Positions 22,555 to 31,973 of a stretch of 41,822 bases of DNA are shown here, piece by piece. A program made the position numbers and the translations under genes. The stretch is from RGIG1828 sp045654685 (lineage in GTDB: Bacteria > Bacillota > Clostridia > UMGS1810). The notes below the pieces were generated by a model that had not been told where the DNA came from, did not search any database, and saw nothing but the letters and a program-made list of their open reading frames with translations. Location of the stretch: positions 1-41,822 of the forward strand of contig JAZONV010000106.1 of assembly GCA_045654685.1 (NCBI GenBank), in the 5' to 3' direction. How positions within the stretch are numbered: position 1 is the first letter of the stretch; every line of letters starts with the position of its first letter.

Positions 22555-22893
22555 ATGGATAAGAAAACAAAAGTAAATGTAAGAATAATGGGTAATGAAT
22601 ACACCATAATCGGAACAGAAAGCGAAGAATATATAAACAAAGTTTGCTTTGCTGTTGATAAGAAAATGAAAGAAATTTCAAAAAATCCAATTTTAAAACC
22701 TCATAAGGTTGCAGTTCTTACTGCAATAAATATGTGTGACGAGTATTATAAAGCAAAATATATGAATGACCTTGCCGCATCTGAACTCAAAAAAACGAGA
22801 GATGAGCTGGCTTCTCTTAAAATAGAGCTGAAAGCCCTTGAAGAAGAAAACAGATTCCTTAAGCAGGAATTCAGAAAGAATGGCGCGAGATAA
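22555..22893 (+). CDS. zapA: cell division protein ZapA
   Basis: A 112-residue protein with the ZapA layout: a globular N-terminal part (VRIMGNEYTIIGTESEEYI, then an L-x-x-H-K-V-A-V-L-T-A-I-N helix near 50-63) and a long C-terminal coiled coil (about 75-108). ZapA binds and bundles FtsZ at the division site. I chose ATG 22555, just after AGAGGAT; the frame upstream has no better start. It overlaps the next gene by one base (TAATG), so the two are coupled. Confidence 0.8.
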   Translation: MDKKTKVNVRIMGNEYTIIGTESEEYINKVCFAVDKKMKEISKNPILKPHKVAVLTAINMCDEYYKAKYMNDLAASELKKTRDELASLKIELKALEEENRFLKQEFRKNGAR

Positions 22894-24986
22894 TGGATAA
22901 AAAAATAGAAATTCTTGCTCCCGGAGGAAGCTTTAAATCTTTGCTGACAGCAATTGATTCCGGTGCTGATGCAGTATATTTTGGCGGCATGCGTTTTGGC
23001 GCAAGGGCAAATGCTGCCAATCTTTCAAATGACGAGATTGTTCAAGCGGTAAAATATGCATCATTAAGGGGAGCAAAACTTTATGTTACCGTAAATACCC
23101 TCGCAGACGATTCCGAACTTCCCGAAGTTTTTGAGTTTTTAAAATTCTGTTATGTTTCCGGTGTTGATGGAGTAATAGTTCAGGACATGGGTATTGTCAA
23201 TATGATAAGAACACATTTTCCTGATTTTCGCCTTCACGCAAGCACACAGATGAGTATACACAATCTCGATGGTGTATTGCAGGCACAGAGGATGGGGTTT
23301 GACAGGGTGGTTCTTTCCAGAGAACTTTCTTTTGATGAAATAAAATATATAGCTGATAATTCTGATGTGGAACTTGAGGTTTTTGTTCATGGAGCTCTTT
23401 GTATGAGTTATTCCGGTCAATGTCTCTTTTCAAGTTTCCTTGGTGGCAGAAGCGGAAACCGCGGACAGTGCGCACAACCGTGCCGCCTTTCATATACACT
23501 TTTGGATGAAAATGAAAATCCTATATCAGAAAATGATAAGTACCTTTTGAGTCTCAGAGATCTTTGCCTTGTTGAACATATAGAAAAATTGAAAATGGTA
23601 GGGGTAACTTCCTTGAAAATTGAGGGAAGAATGAAAAGCGAGGCCTACGTAAGTGCCGTTTGCGGAATATACAAAAAATATTCTGATGGCGGAAAGGTTA
23701 TTGAAGAAGACAAAAGACTTCTTGAAAATATTTTTTCCAGACAAGGATTTACTCAAGGATACTATAATGCGGAATATGGCAGGGATATGCTCAGCTATTC
23801 TTCAAATCACGACAACATATATTCTTCAGTAACAGATGATGTTACCAAACAAGCTATGATGTTTGGTGATAGGGAATTTAAAATTTTAATAGATGCACAC
23901 ATCATGGCGCATCTTGGTGAAAAAGCTTTGTTCGAATGTTACTATAACGGCAAAAAATATGAAGCATTCAGCACCGAGACTGTTACCGAAGCTGTTAATG
24001 CTCCTGTTACTAAAGAGAGAATTTCAGAGCAGCTTTCAAAACTTGGTTCAACGGTTTTTGAATTTTCAAATCTTAGTGTGGATGCTCATGATAATATATA
24101 TATATCCATAAAAGAGATTAATGCCATGAGGCGTTGTGTTACGGAGCAAATTGAAAAAGATATATCTTCAAAAGAAAGAACATATGAAGGACATGGTTTT
24201 TCTCTCATAATTCCGCAGATAAAAGAAAAGAAAACGCCCGTATTCACTGCGTCAGTACAAAATAAAAATCAGGCACAGACAGCATATGACCTTGGATTTG
24301 AAAAGATATATATTCCTCTTGATGTATATCTTGATAATCCCGATTTATATAATTCAGATAAAGATGTATATTGTGTTAAACTTCCGCCGATAAATCACAA
24401 GAATCAAAAGATGGATTATTCTTTTGTTAAAACCGACAGCGTGTGTATATCAAATCCGGCACACCTTAACATAAAAGAAAATCTTCCCCGTATTCATGCA
24501 GATTATCGTCTTAACACTTTTAATTCTCTTTCAATCAGAGAACTTATGAAGTGGGGAGTGAAAAGCGTAACATTATCTCCGGAACTTACGATTTCTCAGA
24601 TTAAAGAGATAGGAAAATCCATTGAAACTGAAATTGTTGTATATGGAAGAGTATCTCTGATGACCGTAAGAAATTGTATAATAAAATCTGCCCGAGGTAA
24701 GTGCGGATGCAAAAAAGGGGAGATATATTATCTTAAAGACAGAAAGAATATGTATTTTCCTGTGATTGCCTCAAAAGACAGCTGTACAAATGTCATATAT
24801 AATTCTGTACCCATAATTATGTCAGATAGGCTCAATGAACTTTCGCCTTGTGGTGCAGATATGTACAGATTCGATTTTACAACGGAAACAGAAGATGAAA
24901 TGCATTCTATACTGAGGATGTATGAATCTTCACAAAAACCTAAAGGAACATTTACAAGAGGACATTATTATAATTCGGTAAAATAA
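22893..24986 (+). CDS. U32 family peptidase / RlhA-like protein
   Basis: A 697-residue member of the U32 family. The N-terminal part begins E-I-L-A-P-G-G and has the family signature E-V-F-V-H-G-A-L-C-M-S-Y-S-G-Q-C near 165-182, then R-G-x-C-A-Q-P-C-R, which supplies conserved cysteines. The C-terminal half matches the extra region found in long Clostridial members. U32 proteins are named peptidases, but several (RlhA, TrhP) hydroxylate ribosomal or transfer RNA, probably with an Fe-S cluster. For this long form an RNA-modifying role is as likely as proteolysis. Confidence 0.8.
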   Translation: MDKKIEILAPGGSFKSLLTAIDSGADAVYFGGMRFGARANAANLSNDEIVQAVKYASLRGAKLYVTVNTLADDSELPEVFEFLKFCYVSGVDGVIVQDMGIVNMIRTHFPDFRLHASTQMSIHNLDGVLQAQRMGFDRVVLSRELSFDEIKYIADNSDVELEVFVHGALCMSYSGQCLFSSFLGGRSGNRGQCAQPCRLSYTLLDENENPISENDKYLLSLRDLCLVEHIEKLKMVGVTSLKIEGRMKSEAYVSAVCGIYKKYSDGGKVIEEDKRLLENIFSRQGFTQGYYNAEYGRDMLSYSSNHDNIYSSVTDDVTKQAMMFGDREFKILIDAHIMAHLGEKALFECYYNGKKYEAFSTETVTEAVNAPVTKERISEQLSKLGSTVFEFSNLSVDAHDNIYISIKEINAMRRCVTEQIEKDISSKERTYEGHGFSLIIPQIKEKKTPVFTASVQNKNQAQTAYDLGFEKIYIPLDVYLDNPDLYNSDKDVYCVKLPPINHKNQKMDYSFVKTDSVCISNPAHLNIKENLPRIHADYRLNTFNSLSIRELMKWGVKSVTLSPELTISQIKEIGKSIETEIVVYGRVSLMTVRNCIIKSARGKCGCKKGEIYYLKDRKNMYFPVIASKDSCTNVIYNSVPIIMSDRLNELSPCGADMYRFDFTTETEDEMHSILRMYESSQKPKGTFTRGHYYNSVK

Positions 24987-25002
24987 GGATGGTAGAAAAA
25001 CA

Positions 25003-25458
25003 ATGGAAAGCGCAAATATAAATATTAAATTTCTTGAAAATAATAAAGAAAAGCAAATACCTTTTTATGCAACAGAAGGCTCTGCCGGAATGGATTTAAA
25101 GGCATGTCTTGAAAATGATATCACTTTGAAACCATTGGAGCGTGCTCTCATTCCTACCGGAATTGCCATTTCTCTTCCCGGACCAAAATTTGGAGCTTTT
25201 TTGTTTGCACGTTCCGGACTTGCATCAAAACATGGCATAACTCTGGCAAATTGTGTTGGTGTGGTGGATAGTGACTATACAGGTGAGATAAAAGTTGCTC
25301 TTGTGAATCTGAGCAATGAGGAATATACCATAACAAACGGAGAAAGAATTGCCCAAATGGTTATAATGGAAGTTGCAAAAGCAAATTTCAAAGTATGTAG
25401 TGAATTGGATAAGACAGAAAGAGGCGATGGTGGATTTGGTTCTACCGGTTCGTTTTAA
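25003..25458 (+). CDS. dut: dUTP pyrophosphatase
   Basis: A 151-residue homotrimeric-type dUTPase, which cleaves dUTP to dUMP and keeps uracil out of DNA. All five motifs are present: G-S-A-G-M-D-L near 26, F-A-R-S-G-L-A near 66, G-V-V-D-S-D-Y-T-G-E near 85 with the catalytic Asp, N-G-E-R-I-A-Q near 111, and the C-terminal R-G-D-G-G-F-G-S-T-G that closes over the substrate. The length is normal. Start ATG 25003 follows AGGATGG, and maf follows after 12 bp. Confidence 0.92.
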   Translation: MESANINIKFLENNKEKQIPFYATEGSAGMDLKACLENDITLKPLERALIPTGIAISLPGPKFGAFLFARSGLASKHGITLANCVGVVDSDYTGEIKVALVNLSNEEYTITNGERIAQMVIMEVAKANFKVCSELDKTERGDGGFGSTGSF

Positions 25459-25470
25459 GAGGATAGTGTC

Positions 25471-26049
25471 ATGAATTTTATACTTGCTTCAAAATCTCCT
25501 CGTCGCAGTGCAATTTTAAAGGATGTGGGTCTTGAATTTGATGTGGTTGTAAGTTCTGTGGATGAATCTTCCATACCAAAAGATCTTCCGCCTCATATAT
25601 ATGTTCAGGAACTTGCAATTCTCAAATCAACACATGTGGCTTCGACTTCACCCAAAGGCTCTCTTGTAATAGGTGCAGATACTGTTGTTGTGTCAGGTGA
25701 TGAAATAATTGGTAAACCTAAAGATTTTGATGATGCATTCAAAATGCTTTCGTCGTTTTCCGGAACATCCCATAAGGTTGTTTCGGGGATTTCTGTTACA
25801 CGGACAGACGACATGACAACCGTATCTGATTTTTGTGAAACAGAGGTTTGGTTTTCAAAGTTATCAGACGAGGAAATTATTCATTATATTAATACTTTTT
25901 CCCCCTATGATAAAGCCGGTGCATATGGTATTCAGGAATATGCCGGAGTGTTTGTGGAAAAAATCAATGGTGATTTTTATAATGTGGTTGGGCTTCCCTT
26001 ATCAAAACTATATCAGCTTTTAAAAAGAGAATTCTGTGTAAAAATTTGA
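25471..26049 (+). CDS. maf: Maf-family nucleotide pyrophosphatase
   Basis: A 192-residue Maf protein. The N-terminal L-A-S-K-S-P-R-R loop binds the triphosphate, and G-A-D-T-V-V near residue 67 carries the catalytic Asp. K-P-K-D near 82 and Y-D-K-A-G-A-Y-G-I-Q-E near 149 are also typical. Maf proteins remove non-canonical nucleotides such as modified dTTP or UTP and can affect septation. Its place between dut and mreC is common in Clostridia. Start ATG 25471 follows GAGGAT. Confidence 0.9.
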   Translation: MNFILASKSPRRSAILKDVGLEFDVVVSSVDESSIPKDLPPHIYVQELAILKSTHVASTSPKGSLVIGADTVVVSGDEIIGKPKDFDDAFKMLSSFSGTSHKVVSGISVTRTDDMTTVSDFCETEVWFSKLSDEEIIHYINTFSPYDKAGAYGIQEYAGVFVEKINGDFYNVVGLPLSKLYQLLKREFCVKI

Positions 26050-26089
26050 ACGGACAAAATTCATAATACGAAAAAACAGGAGATTACAA

Positions 26090-26902
26090 ATGAATTTTTT
26101 CAGAGACCATAAAAACTCAATACTCATTATTTTAGCTACTGTAATTTTTGTAGTTGCAATGATATCTTCAGCCTCCGGAAAACCAAATGCCGGAATTGTA
26201 TCTGATACAGTAGGGATAGTCCTGAAACCCTTTCAGTCACTTGGAACATATTTCATGAATTGTTTTAGATACGGAGAGGATGCAGAGACTTTTGAGGCTG
26301 AAAACACAAAACTCAAACAGGAGCTTATAGTTGCAAATAAAAAAGCTGCCGATTATGATGAATTATCAAAGGAAAATGCAAGACTGAGATCCATGCTTGA
26401 GCTTCGGGAATCGTCAACTGAATTTGAAGTGAAGGCGGCATCTGTCATAGGTACGGATACACAAAACTGGACATCAGTTTTAAAACTTGACAAGGGGCTT
26501 TCTGACGGAATCAAGAAAAATGATGCTGTAATTACAGAGTCGGGTCTTGTTGGATATGTGTGTAGTGTAGGCAGAAACTGGTCAAAGGTTGTGACAGTTA
26601 TTGATGCAACATCCTCTGTGGGTGCAAAAGTTGACAGAATAGAAGAATATTGTGTCGTAAAAGGTGACGCAGAGCTTTATTCAAAGGGTTTTTGTACAAT
26701 GAATTATGTGACCACACAATCTAAAATTTCAGCCGGAGACATTCTTACCACATCCGGTGAGGGCGGCATTTTTCCGGAAGGAATAATCATAGGTAAAATA
26801 AACGAAATAAGACCAAATGCCAACGGATTATCTCTTGATGCAACAGTTGAACCTGCTGTAGATTTTTCTTCGGTAAGCGAAGTTTTTGTTATAATCAACT
26901 GA
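26090..26902 (+). CDS. mreC: rod shape-determining protein MreC
   Basis: A 270-residue MreC. It has a short cytoplasmic N-terminus, one membrane helix (about 11-29), a coiled coil (about 68-103) that drives dimerisation, and two beta-barrel domains outside the cell (about 110-270), with the G-L-V-G-Y-V and T-S-G-E-G-G-I-F-P-E-G motifs typical of the family. MreC links MreB to PBP2 for side-wall synthesis. mreD and mrdA follow directly. No mreB is visible next to it in this window. Start ATG 26090 follows AGGAGAT. Confidence 0.9.
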   Translation: MNFFRDHKNSILIILATVIFVVAMISSASGKPNAGIVSDTVGIVLKPFQSLGTYFMNCFRYGEDAETFEAENTKLKQELIVANKKAADYDELSKENARLRSMLELRESSTEFEVKAASVIGTDTQNWTSVLKLDKGLSDGIKKNDAVITESGLVGYVCSVGRNWSKVVTVIDATSSVGAKVDRIEEYCVVKGDAELYSKGFCTMNYVTTQSKISAGDILTTSGEGGIFPEGIIIGKINEIRPNANGLSLDATVEPAVDFSSVSEVFVIIN

Positions 26903-26924
26903 CCGGGAAAGGCGGGATTTTAAA

Positions 26925-27416
26925 TTGAAAAAGATTCTGATCATATTAACGGGTTTAATACTGTTTACTATACAAACATCCCTTGGTGAATCGATGGATG
27001 TGCTTGGGATTGCACCCAATCTCATATTGGTATTTGTGATAGTCTACAGTCTTGACACAACCGGTTTTATGGCCACTCTTATAGGTGGTATATGTGGACT
27101 TATGACCGATTTTGCCGATGCCGGAATCGTTGGCCTTGGTGGGCTTGTGATGATGTATGTATCGTTTGCGTCAAGCATTGTCTCTAAAAAGTTTTATTAT
27201 GACAACAAACTTGTTGGCATAATAATTGTTTTTGTTTCGAGTATAATTTTTGAGTTTTCCAAATTTTTTATAATCAATCTGTTATATGCCGATGCTTCCG
27301 TATCAATGGTATTTTTCAGATATATTCTGCCGGGTGCAGTATATAACGCTGTTCTTTCTTTCCCTCTCATGTGGTGGGTAGAGTGGCTTAAAAATGAATA
27401 TGTAAGAGGGATATAA
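26925..27416 (+). CDS. mreD: rod shape-determining protein MreD
   Basis: A 163-residue, very hydrophobic protein with about five membrane helices and the family's A-P-N-L-I-L-V-F near residue 29. MreD is a partner of MreC and PBP2 in the elongasome. The start is TTG 26925, with the purine-rich GGGAAAGGCGGG upstream as ribosome site; the next ATG lies well inside the conserved part. It abuts mrdA without a gap. Confidence 0.85.
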   Translation: MKKILIILTGLILFTIQTSLGESMDVLGIAPNLILVFVIVYSLDTTGFMATLIGGICGLMTDFADAGIVGLGGLVMMYVSFASSIVSKKFYYDNKLVGIIIVFVSSIIFEFSKFFIINLLYADASVSMVFFRYILPGAVYNAVLSFPLMWWVEWLKNEYVRGI

Positions 27417-29483
27417 ATGCTTTCTAAACTAAAGGATAAATATTTTACTTTGACCATAATAACAATAATTCTTTTTGTAGTTCTGTTTATCAGATTGTTT
27501 AAATTGCAAATAGTTGAAAAAGATATGTATCTGTCAAAATCTCAGTCATATCTTTCCTCTGTGGAAAGAATACCTGCCCCCAGAGGCAAGATTCTTGACA
27601 GATACGGAAGACCTATTGTAACAAACAGATTGGGGTTCTCGGTTTCATTTACAAAATCGGGGCTTTCGGATGATGAACTAAATGATCTTATTGTAAATAC
27701 AGTAACTTTGTTAAGGTCAAATGAAGATGAATATGTTGATACATTTCCTATTGCATTTGATGGTAAAAATTATGTTTTTTCATATCGTAACTACATAGAT
27801 GATGAACTGGATACGAAGGTGAGAAACACAAAATTTGCTTTGTCAATTTCAGATAATCTCAATGCACGGGAGTGTATTGAAGTTTTGAGTGAAAAATTCA
27901 ACATAGATAACAGATATAATATGCGTGACACAAGGGATATTATAGCTGTACGCTATGAGATGCTTATGAGAGATTTTTCTGACTCAAATCCGTTTACGTT
28001 TTCTTCTGATGCATCAATAAAAACAGTTTCTGCCATTGAAGAAAATTCAGAACTTTATGATGGTATTGGTGTCACAACATCGCCGGTCAGAGACTATATA
28101 TATGGTAATATGGCGGCTCATATTCTCGGAAGAGTTGGTATTATCTACCGTGAAGAATATGAGGTTTTAAAAGATAAGGGATACGGATATAATGCTGTAA
28201 TAGGAAAAGATGGAATTGAAAAAATTCTCGAATCCGATATAAGAGGGAAAGATGGAAATATCAGTATTTCAAGAATAGTTGGTGAGGAATCCAAAATAAC
28301 TGAAGTTCCTGCAATTCCCGGGAACAATGCTATGCTGACAATTGACATAGATTTGCAACGTGTTGCGGAAAAAGCTCTTATGGAAACAATTGAGTCAATC
28401 AAAGCAAACAGTTGGAAAAATTCTGACAATGCAGGTAGTGATGTTGGTGGTGGTGCGGTAGTTGTTCAGGACGTAAACACCGGAGAAATACTTGCGATGG
28501 CAAGTTATCCCACATACAATCCCGATACATTTTCAAATGATTATGTGGAACTTAGCAAAAACAAATCGAACCCCATATTGAATCGTGCAATAAGCGGTAT
28601 ATACCCTCCTGGATCGGTTTTCAAAATGCTTACAACCATTGCCGGTATGGAAGAGGGAGTAATAGATTCAAACACGATTGTTGAAGATAAAGGTGTGTAT
28701 GAATATTATGAACAGAAGTTCAATTGCTGGATATATACAGAAACCCAGACTACACACGGCCCTATGGATGCTACCAATGCTCTTAAAAATTCCTGTAACT
28801 ATTTCTATTATGAAGTGGGGAAGAGATTGGGTGTTGACAAGCTTGTTGAATATGGCAAAAAAATGAACCTTGGTGAAAAAACCGGTATTGAAATTGAAGG
28901 CGAGGTTGGCGGTGTACTTGCAAGTCAGGAGTATAAAAATCTCAATTTTAATGAAGTGTGGTATCCCGGAGATACTTTGCAGATGGCCATTGGGCAGTCG
29001 TATAATCTTTTCACTCCGTTGCAGCTGGTAAATTATACATCAACCATTGCAAACCGTGGTAATATTATGAAACCATATCTGACCAAATGCATAAGAGAGT
29101 CACAGAGCGGACTGATAGTAAAAGAAACCAAACCCGAGACGAAAAATAAAATTGATATGAGTGATGAAACATATAATGTGGTTACATCGGGAATGAGACT
29201 TGTTAGTTTTGATGGTACGGCATCTTCTGTTTTTGGTGATTTCCCCGTGGAAACATGCAGTAAAACAGGTTCATCACAGATAGATGGCGGTAGTGCCAAC
29301 GGTGTTTTCGTAACATATGCACCATATCAGAATCCGCAGATTGCCATATCTGTAGTCGTGGAAAATGCCGGTTCCGGTAGTGTGACTGCACCTATTGCAA
29401 AAGCGATATATAGCGAATACTTTAAGTTGACACCTAAACAGACGGGTGACAATTATATCAAAAATAATGTACTTATATCGTGA
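27417..29483 (+). CDS. mrdA: penicillin-binding protein 2 (elongation transpeptidase)
   Basis: A 688-residue class B PBP. It has a single N-terminal membrane helix (about 11-30), a dimerisation/pedestal domain beginning P-A-P-R-G-K-I-L-D-R (about 54-63), and a transpeptidase domain with S400-V-F-K403, S459-C-N461 and K616-T-G618. It cross-links peptidoglycan on the side wall together with MreC, MreD and a RodA polymerase. No rodA is found in the rest of this operon. ATG 27417 directly follows the mreD stop, with GTAAGAGGG as ribosome site. Confidence 0.92.
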   Translation: MLSKLKDKYFTLTIITIILFVVLFIRLFKLQIVEKDMYLSKSQSYLSSVERIPAPRGKILDRYGRPIVTNRLGFSVSFTKSGLSDDELNDLIVNTVTLLRSNEDEYVDTFPIAFDGKNYVFSYRNYIDDELDTKVRNTKFALSISDNLNARECIEVLSEKFNIDNRYNMRDTRDIIAVRYEMLMRDFSDSNPFTFSSDASIKTVSAIEENSELYDGIGVTTSPVRDYIYGNMAAHILGRVGIIYREEYEVLKDKGYGYNAVIGKDGIEKILESDIRGKDGNISISRIVGEESKITEVPAIPGNNAMLTIDIDLQRVAEKALMETIESIKANSWKNSDNAGSDVGGGAVVVQDVNTGEILAMASYPTYNPDTFSNDYVELSKNKSNPILNRAISGIYPPGSVFKMLTTIAGMEEGVIDSNTIVEDKGVYEYYEQKFNCWIYTETQTTHGPMDATNALKNSCNYFYYEVGKRLGVDKLVEYGKKMNLGEKTGIEIEGEVGGVLASQEYKNLNFNEVWYPGDTLQMAIGQSYNLFTPLQLVNYTSTIANRGNIMKPYLTKCIRESQSGLIVKETKPETKNKIDMSDETYNVVTSGMRLVSFDGTASSVFGDFPVETCSKTGSSQIDGGSANGVFVTYAPYQNPQIAISVVVENAGSGSVTAPIAKAIYSEYFKLTPKQTGDNYIKNNVLIS

Positions 29484-29557
29484 AAACTTGATAAAAATTA
29501 CAAAATGATATAGACAAAAATAATTTGATGTGATAAAATATGGAAGTGAACTGTATT

Positions 29558-30334
29558 ATGGGTAAGATTATAACTGTTATTTCAGGAAAAGGCGGTGCCG
29601 GAAAGACAACAGTTTCTGTCAATGTGGCATGTTGCCTGAAAAAACATGGATATAAAGTTCTTATATCTGACTGCAGTTTTGGCATAAGAAATGTCTGCAT
29701 TCCTTTGGGGGTTACATCAGAAGGGCTATATGATGTGTCTGATGTCATAAATAAGGAATCGCTTTTTGCCGACGCTTGCATAAAGGGTAAAGACCTTAAA
29801 CCGGATTTCCTTCCGTCGTCCGTATCATCGTGTCCTGATGGATTTGAAGATGGATACAGAGAAATTATTGATTCAAATTCTGATAAATACGATTATGTAG
29901 TTATTGATACACCGGCATCATCCGGAAGAGAATTTGAATTGTGTACAAACATGGCAGATATAATTCTGGCAGTTACGGAAGAAGATTTTCTGTCGGTTTC
30001 CAATACCGGATTTTGTGTTAACAGGATTGATAAATCAGACAAGGAGATGTACTGCATAATAAATAAAGCAGAATTTTCATCTGATTCACGTTCTGTGAGT
30101 GCAGAAGAAATTGCCGATGATATCGGAATTCCGATTATTGGTATAATACGTAATGATGAGTACGTAAGCAAAAGTCTGGCAGAAGGTGAACCGATAGTCG
30201 GATACAATACATATGCCGGCAGGGAAATAGAAAATATAACAAAGCGAATATGCAAGAAATATGTGTCACCCGGCGAATCAGGAATAGGTGACCGAGTGTT
30301 TGACAAAAACAAATACATACCAAAAAAATATTGA
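29558..30334 (+). CDS. MinD/ParA-like ATPase without a typical membrane-targeting tail
   Basis: A 258-residue P-loop ATPase with the deviant Walker A motif K11-G-G-A-G-K16-T-T and Y-V-V-I-D-T-P-A in place of Walker B. Sequence and position (after mreC-mreD-mrdA, where Clostridia carry minCDE) suggest descent from MinD. However, the C-terminus ends in V-F-D-K-N-K-Y-I-P-K-K-Y and lacks the amphipathic helix that anchors MinD, and minC and minE are absent. I chose ATG 29558, which follows GGAAGTGA; ATG 29540 upstream is in frame but has a poor site. A promoter-like TAGACA/TAAAAT pair at 29511-29539 lies unusually close. Confidence 0.7.
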   Translation: MGKIITVISGKGGAGKTTVSVNVACCLKKHGYKVLISDCSFGIRNVCIPLGVTSEGLYDVSDVINKESLFADACIKGKDLKPDFLPSSVSSCPDGFEDGYREIIDSNSDKYDYVVIDTPASSGREFELCTNMADIILAVTEEDFLSVSNTGFCVNRIDKSDKEMYCIINKAEFSSDSRSVSAEEIADDIGIPIIGIIRNDEYVSKSLAEGEPIVGYNTYAGREIENITKRICKKYVSPGESGIGDRVFDKNKYIPKKY

Positions 30335-30347
30335 GGAGGGTTTTGAT

Positions 30348-30764
30348 TTGAATATCGCATTAATAGCTCATGACAAGAAGAAAGAACTGATGGTCCAGTT
30401 TTGTATAGCATATAAAGGTATTTTTGCTAAACATAACCTTGTTGCTACAGGAACAACCGGAGGACTCATTATAGATGCAACAGGACTTGAAGTCCACAAA
30501 TTTTTATCCGGTATTCAGGGCGGTGATCAGCAAATTGGTGCTCGTATTGCCTATAATGAAATAGATTTAGTTCTTTTCTTTAGAGATCCTCTGACAAATC
30601 AACCTTTTGAACCTGATGTAGAGTCTCTTTTAAAACTTTGTGACATTCACAATGTTCCCATTGCAACAAACATTGCCACCGCAGAAGTGCTTGTAAGAGG
30701 ACTTGACAGAGGGGACATGGATTGGAGAGATATTATCAATCCAAAAAACAAAAAGTTTTTATGA
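30348..30764 (+). CDS. mgsA: methylglyoxal synthase
   Basis: A 138-residue MgsA, which turns dihydroxyacetone phosphate into methylglyoxal and phosphate and so bypasses lower glycolysis when phosphate is scarce. It has the N-terminal I-A-L-I-A-H-D-K-K-K, T-G-T-T-G-G-L near 42 for phosphate binding, S-G-I-Q-G-G-D-Q-Q-I near 61 with the catalytic Asp, and D-P-L near 87. The start is TTG 30348 behind AGGAGGG. A terminator follows, so this is the last gene of the zapA-led run. Confidence 0.92.
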   Translation: MNIALIAHDKKKELMVQFCIAYKGIFAKHNLVATGTTGGLIIDATGLEVHKFLSGIQGGDQQIGARIAYNEIDLVLFFRDPLTNQPFEPDVESLLKLCDIHNVPIATNIATAEVLVRGLDRGDMDWRDIINPKNKKFL

Positions 30765-30817
30765 TATTATAAAAATGATAATGATAAAGAAATAGTATTA
30801 TAGATTTGCTTTTAAGA

Positions 30818-30861
30818 GGGGAGCAGAATAATTCGCACGAATTACTCTGCACTCCTTTTTT
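30818..30861 (+). terminator. intrinsic terminator after mgsA
   Basis: The arms GGAG + CAGA and TCTG + CTCC (with a two-base bulge) continue into TAATTC/GAATTA around the loop GCAC. Six T follow the stem. It ends the zapA-mgsA transcription unit. Confidence 0.75.
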
Positions 30862-30890
30862 GATTTTATTAATCAAATTAAAATAATCAC

Positions 30891-30920
30891 TTTACAATAA
30901 AGTTGTTTTTGTGGTATAAT
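30891..30920 (+). promoter_or_regulatory. promoter of the dnaD-led operon
   Basis: TTTACA (30891-30896) and TATAAT (30915-30920) are 18 bp apart, with an extended TGG directly before the -10 box. The dnaD ribosome site GGAGG follows at 30939-30943. Confidence 0.6.
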
Positions 30921-30950
30921 TAATCCATCTATATGCTCGGAGGTTTCAAA

Positions 30951-31973
30951 ATGGAATCCATAACTATAAATGGCTGTGCAGATTCGTTCTCTGTATATAA
31001 CGGATTTGTTGATAAATTTATAAAAGATGCCAATGCATCCTTTATTAAAGTGTACATATACATTGTTCGTCATTCAAATGATAAAGAAGGACTCACATAC
31101 GATAAAATAGCTAAAGATACCGGACTTTTAAAGTCGGATGTCGTATCTTCTTTGAAATTTTGGCATGAAAACGGTGCAATTACACTTGACAATAATTCTC
31201 TGACTATAAACAGAGTTTCAGCGATGAATGAGGAAGTTGAACTGAAAAATGATGTTGTTTTGGATATCCACGAAGGAAGTATTTGTCAGCCTAACACATC
31301 AGTATCATCATCATATAAAGGCACAGAAGTTGTTAAAACCGTAAATTCTGATCAGAAGCTTGCTAATCTTTTTATGTTGGTAAGTCAGATTCTCAACAAA
31401 AATTTAAGCACAAACGACTATAAAATCATATATAGTTTCATTGATTATCTCAAACTTCCGGAGCAGGTAATCATAATTCTTTTTGAATATTGCGTATCAA
31501 ACGGAAAAACAAACATGAGATACATAGAAAAAATAGCATATTCCTGGGCTGATAATGGAATTTTGACTCCTGAGCTGGCAAATAAGTTTGTTAAAAATTC
31601 CAATAAAGAGCAAAGCATTTTATCAACATATAAAAAGAATTTCAGAATATCAGGCAGAGAGTTTACTCCAACAGAAGAAAAAATGCTTCTTACATGGATA
31701 AATGTTTATAAAGCGGATGAACAGCTCATAATGAGAGCTTATGAGAGCGCGGTTATGAATACCGGTAAAGTATCTTTCAGATATATGGATTCAATAATAA
31801 GAAATGAAATGGAGTCAAAAACTGCAAATCAAACTCAGAAACTGTCATCCAATATAGAAAAAAGCAAATTCAGAAATTATCCGAAAGATAAAACAATAAG
31901 TGAGGCTGAAAGACAAGCCATAGCAAGGATGATGATGAATTTCGGAGGTGAAGATGATGCTGTCAATGAATGA
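30951..31973 (+). CDS. dnaD: DnaD-domain primosomal protein
   Basis: A 340-residue protein. The N-terminal winged-helix part (about 1-85) has Y-D-K-I-A-K-D-T-G-L-L-K-S-D-V-V, and two DnaD-like C-terminal repeats lie at about 130-210 and 225-295 (Y-I-E-K-I-A-Y-S-W and Y-M-D-S-I-I-R-N-E). DnaD works between DnaA or PriA and the helicase loader when chromosome replication starts or restarts. I chose ATG 30951 behind GGAGG; ATG 30933 lies before that site. It overlaps the helicase loader gene, as expected for a DnaD/DnaC pair. Confidence 0.85.
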   Translation: MESITINGCADSFSVYNGFVDKFIKDANASFIKVYIYIVRHSNDKEGLTYDKIAKDTGLLKSDVVSSLKFWHENGAITLDNNSLTINRVSAMNEEVELKNDVVLDIHEGSICQPNTSVSSSYKGTEVVKTVNSDQKLANLFMLVSQILNKNLSTNDYKIIYSFIDYLKLPEQVIIILFEYCVSNGKTNMRYIEKIAYSWADNGILTPELANKFVKNSNKEQSILSTYKKNFRISGREFTPTEEKMLLTWINVYKADEQLIMRAYESAVMNTGKVSFRYMDSIIRNEMESKTANQTQKLSSNIEKSKFRNYPKDKTISEAERQAIARMMMNFGGEDDAVNE

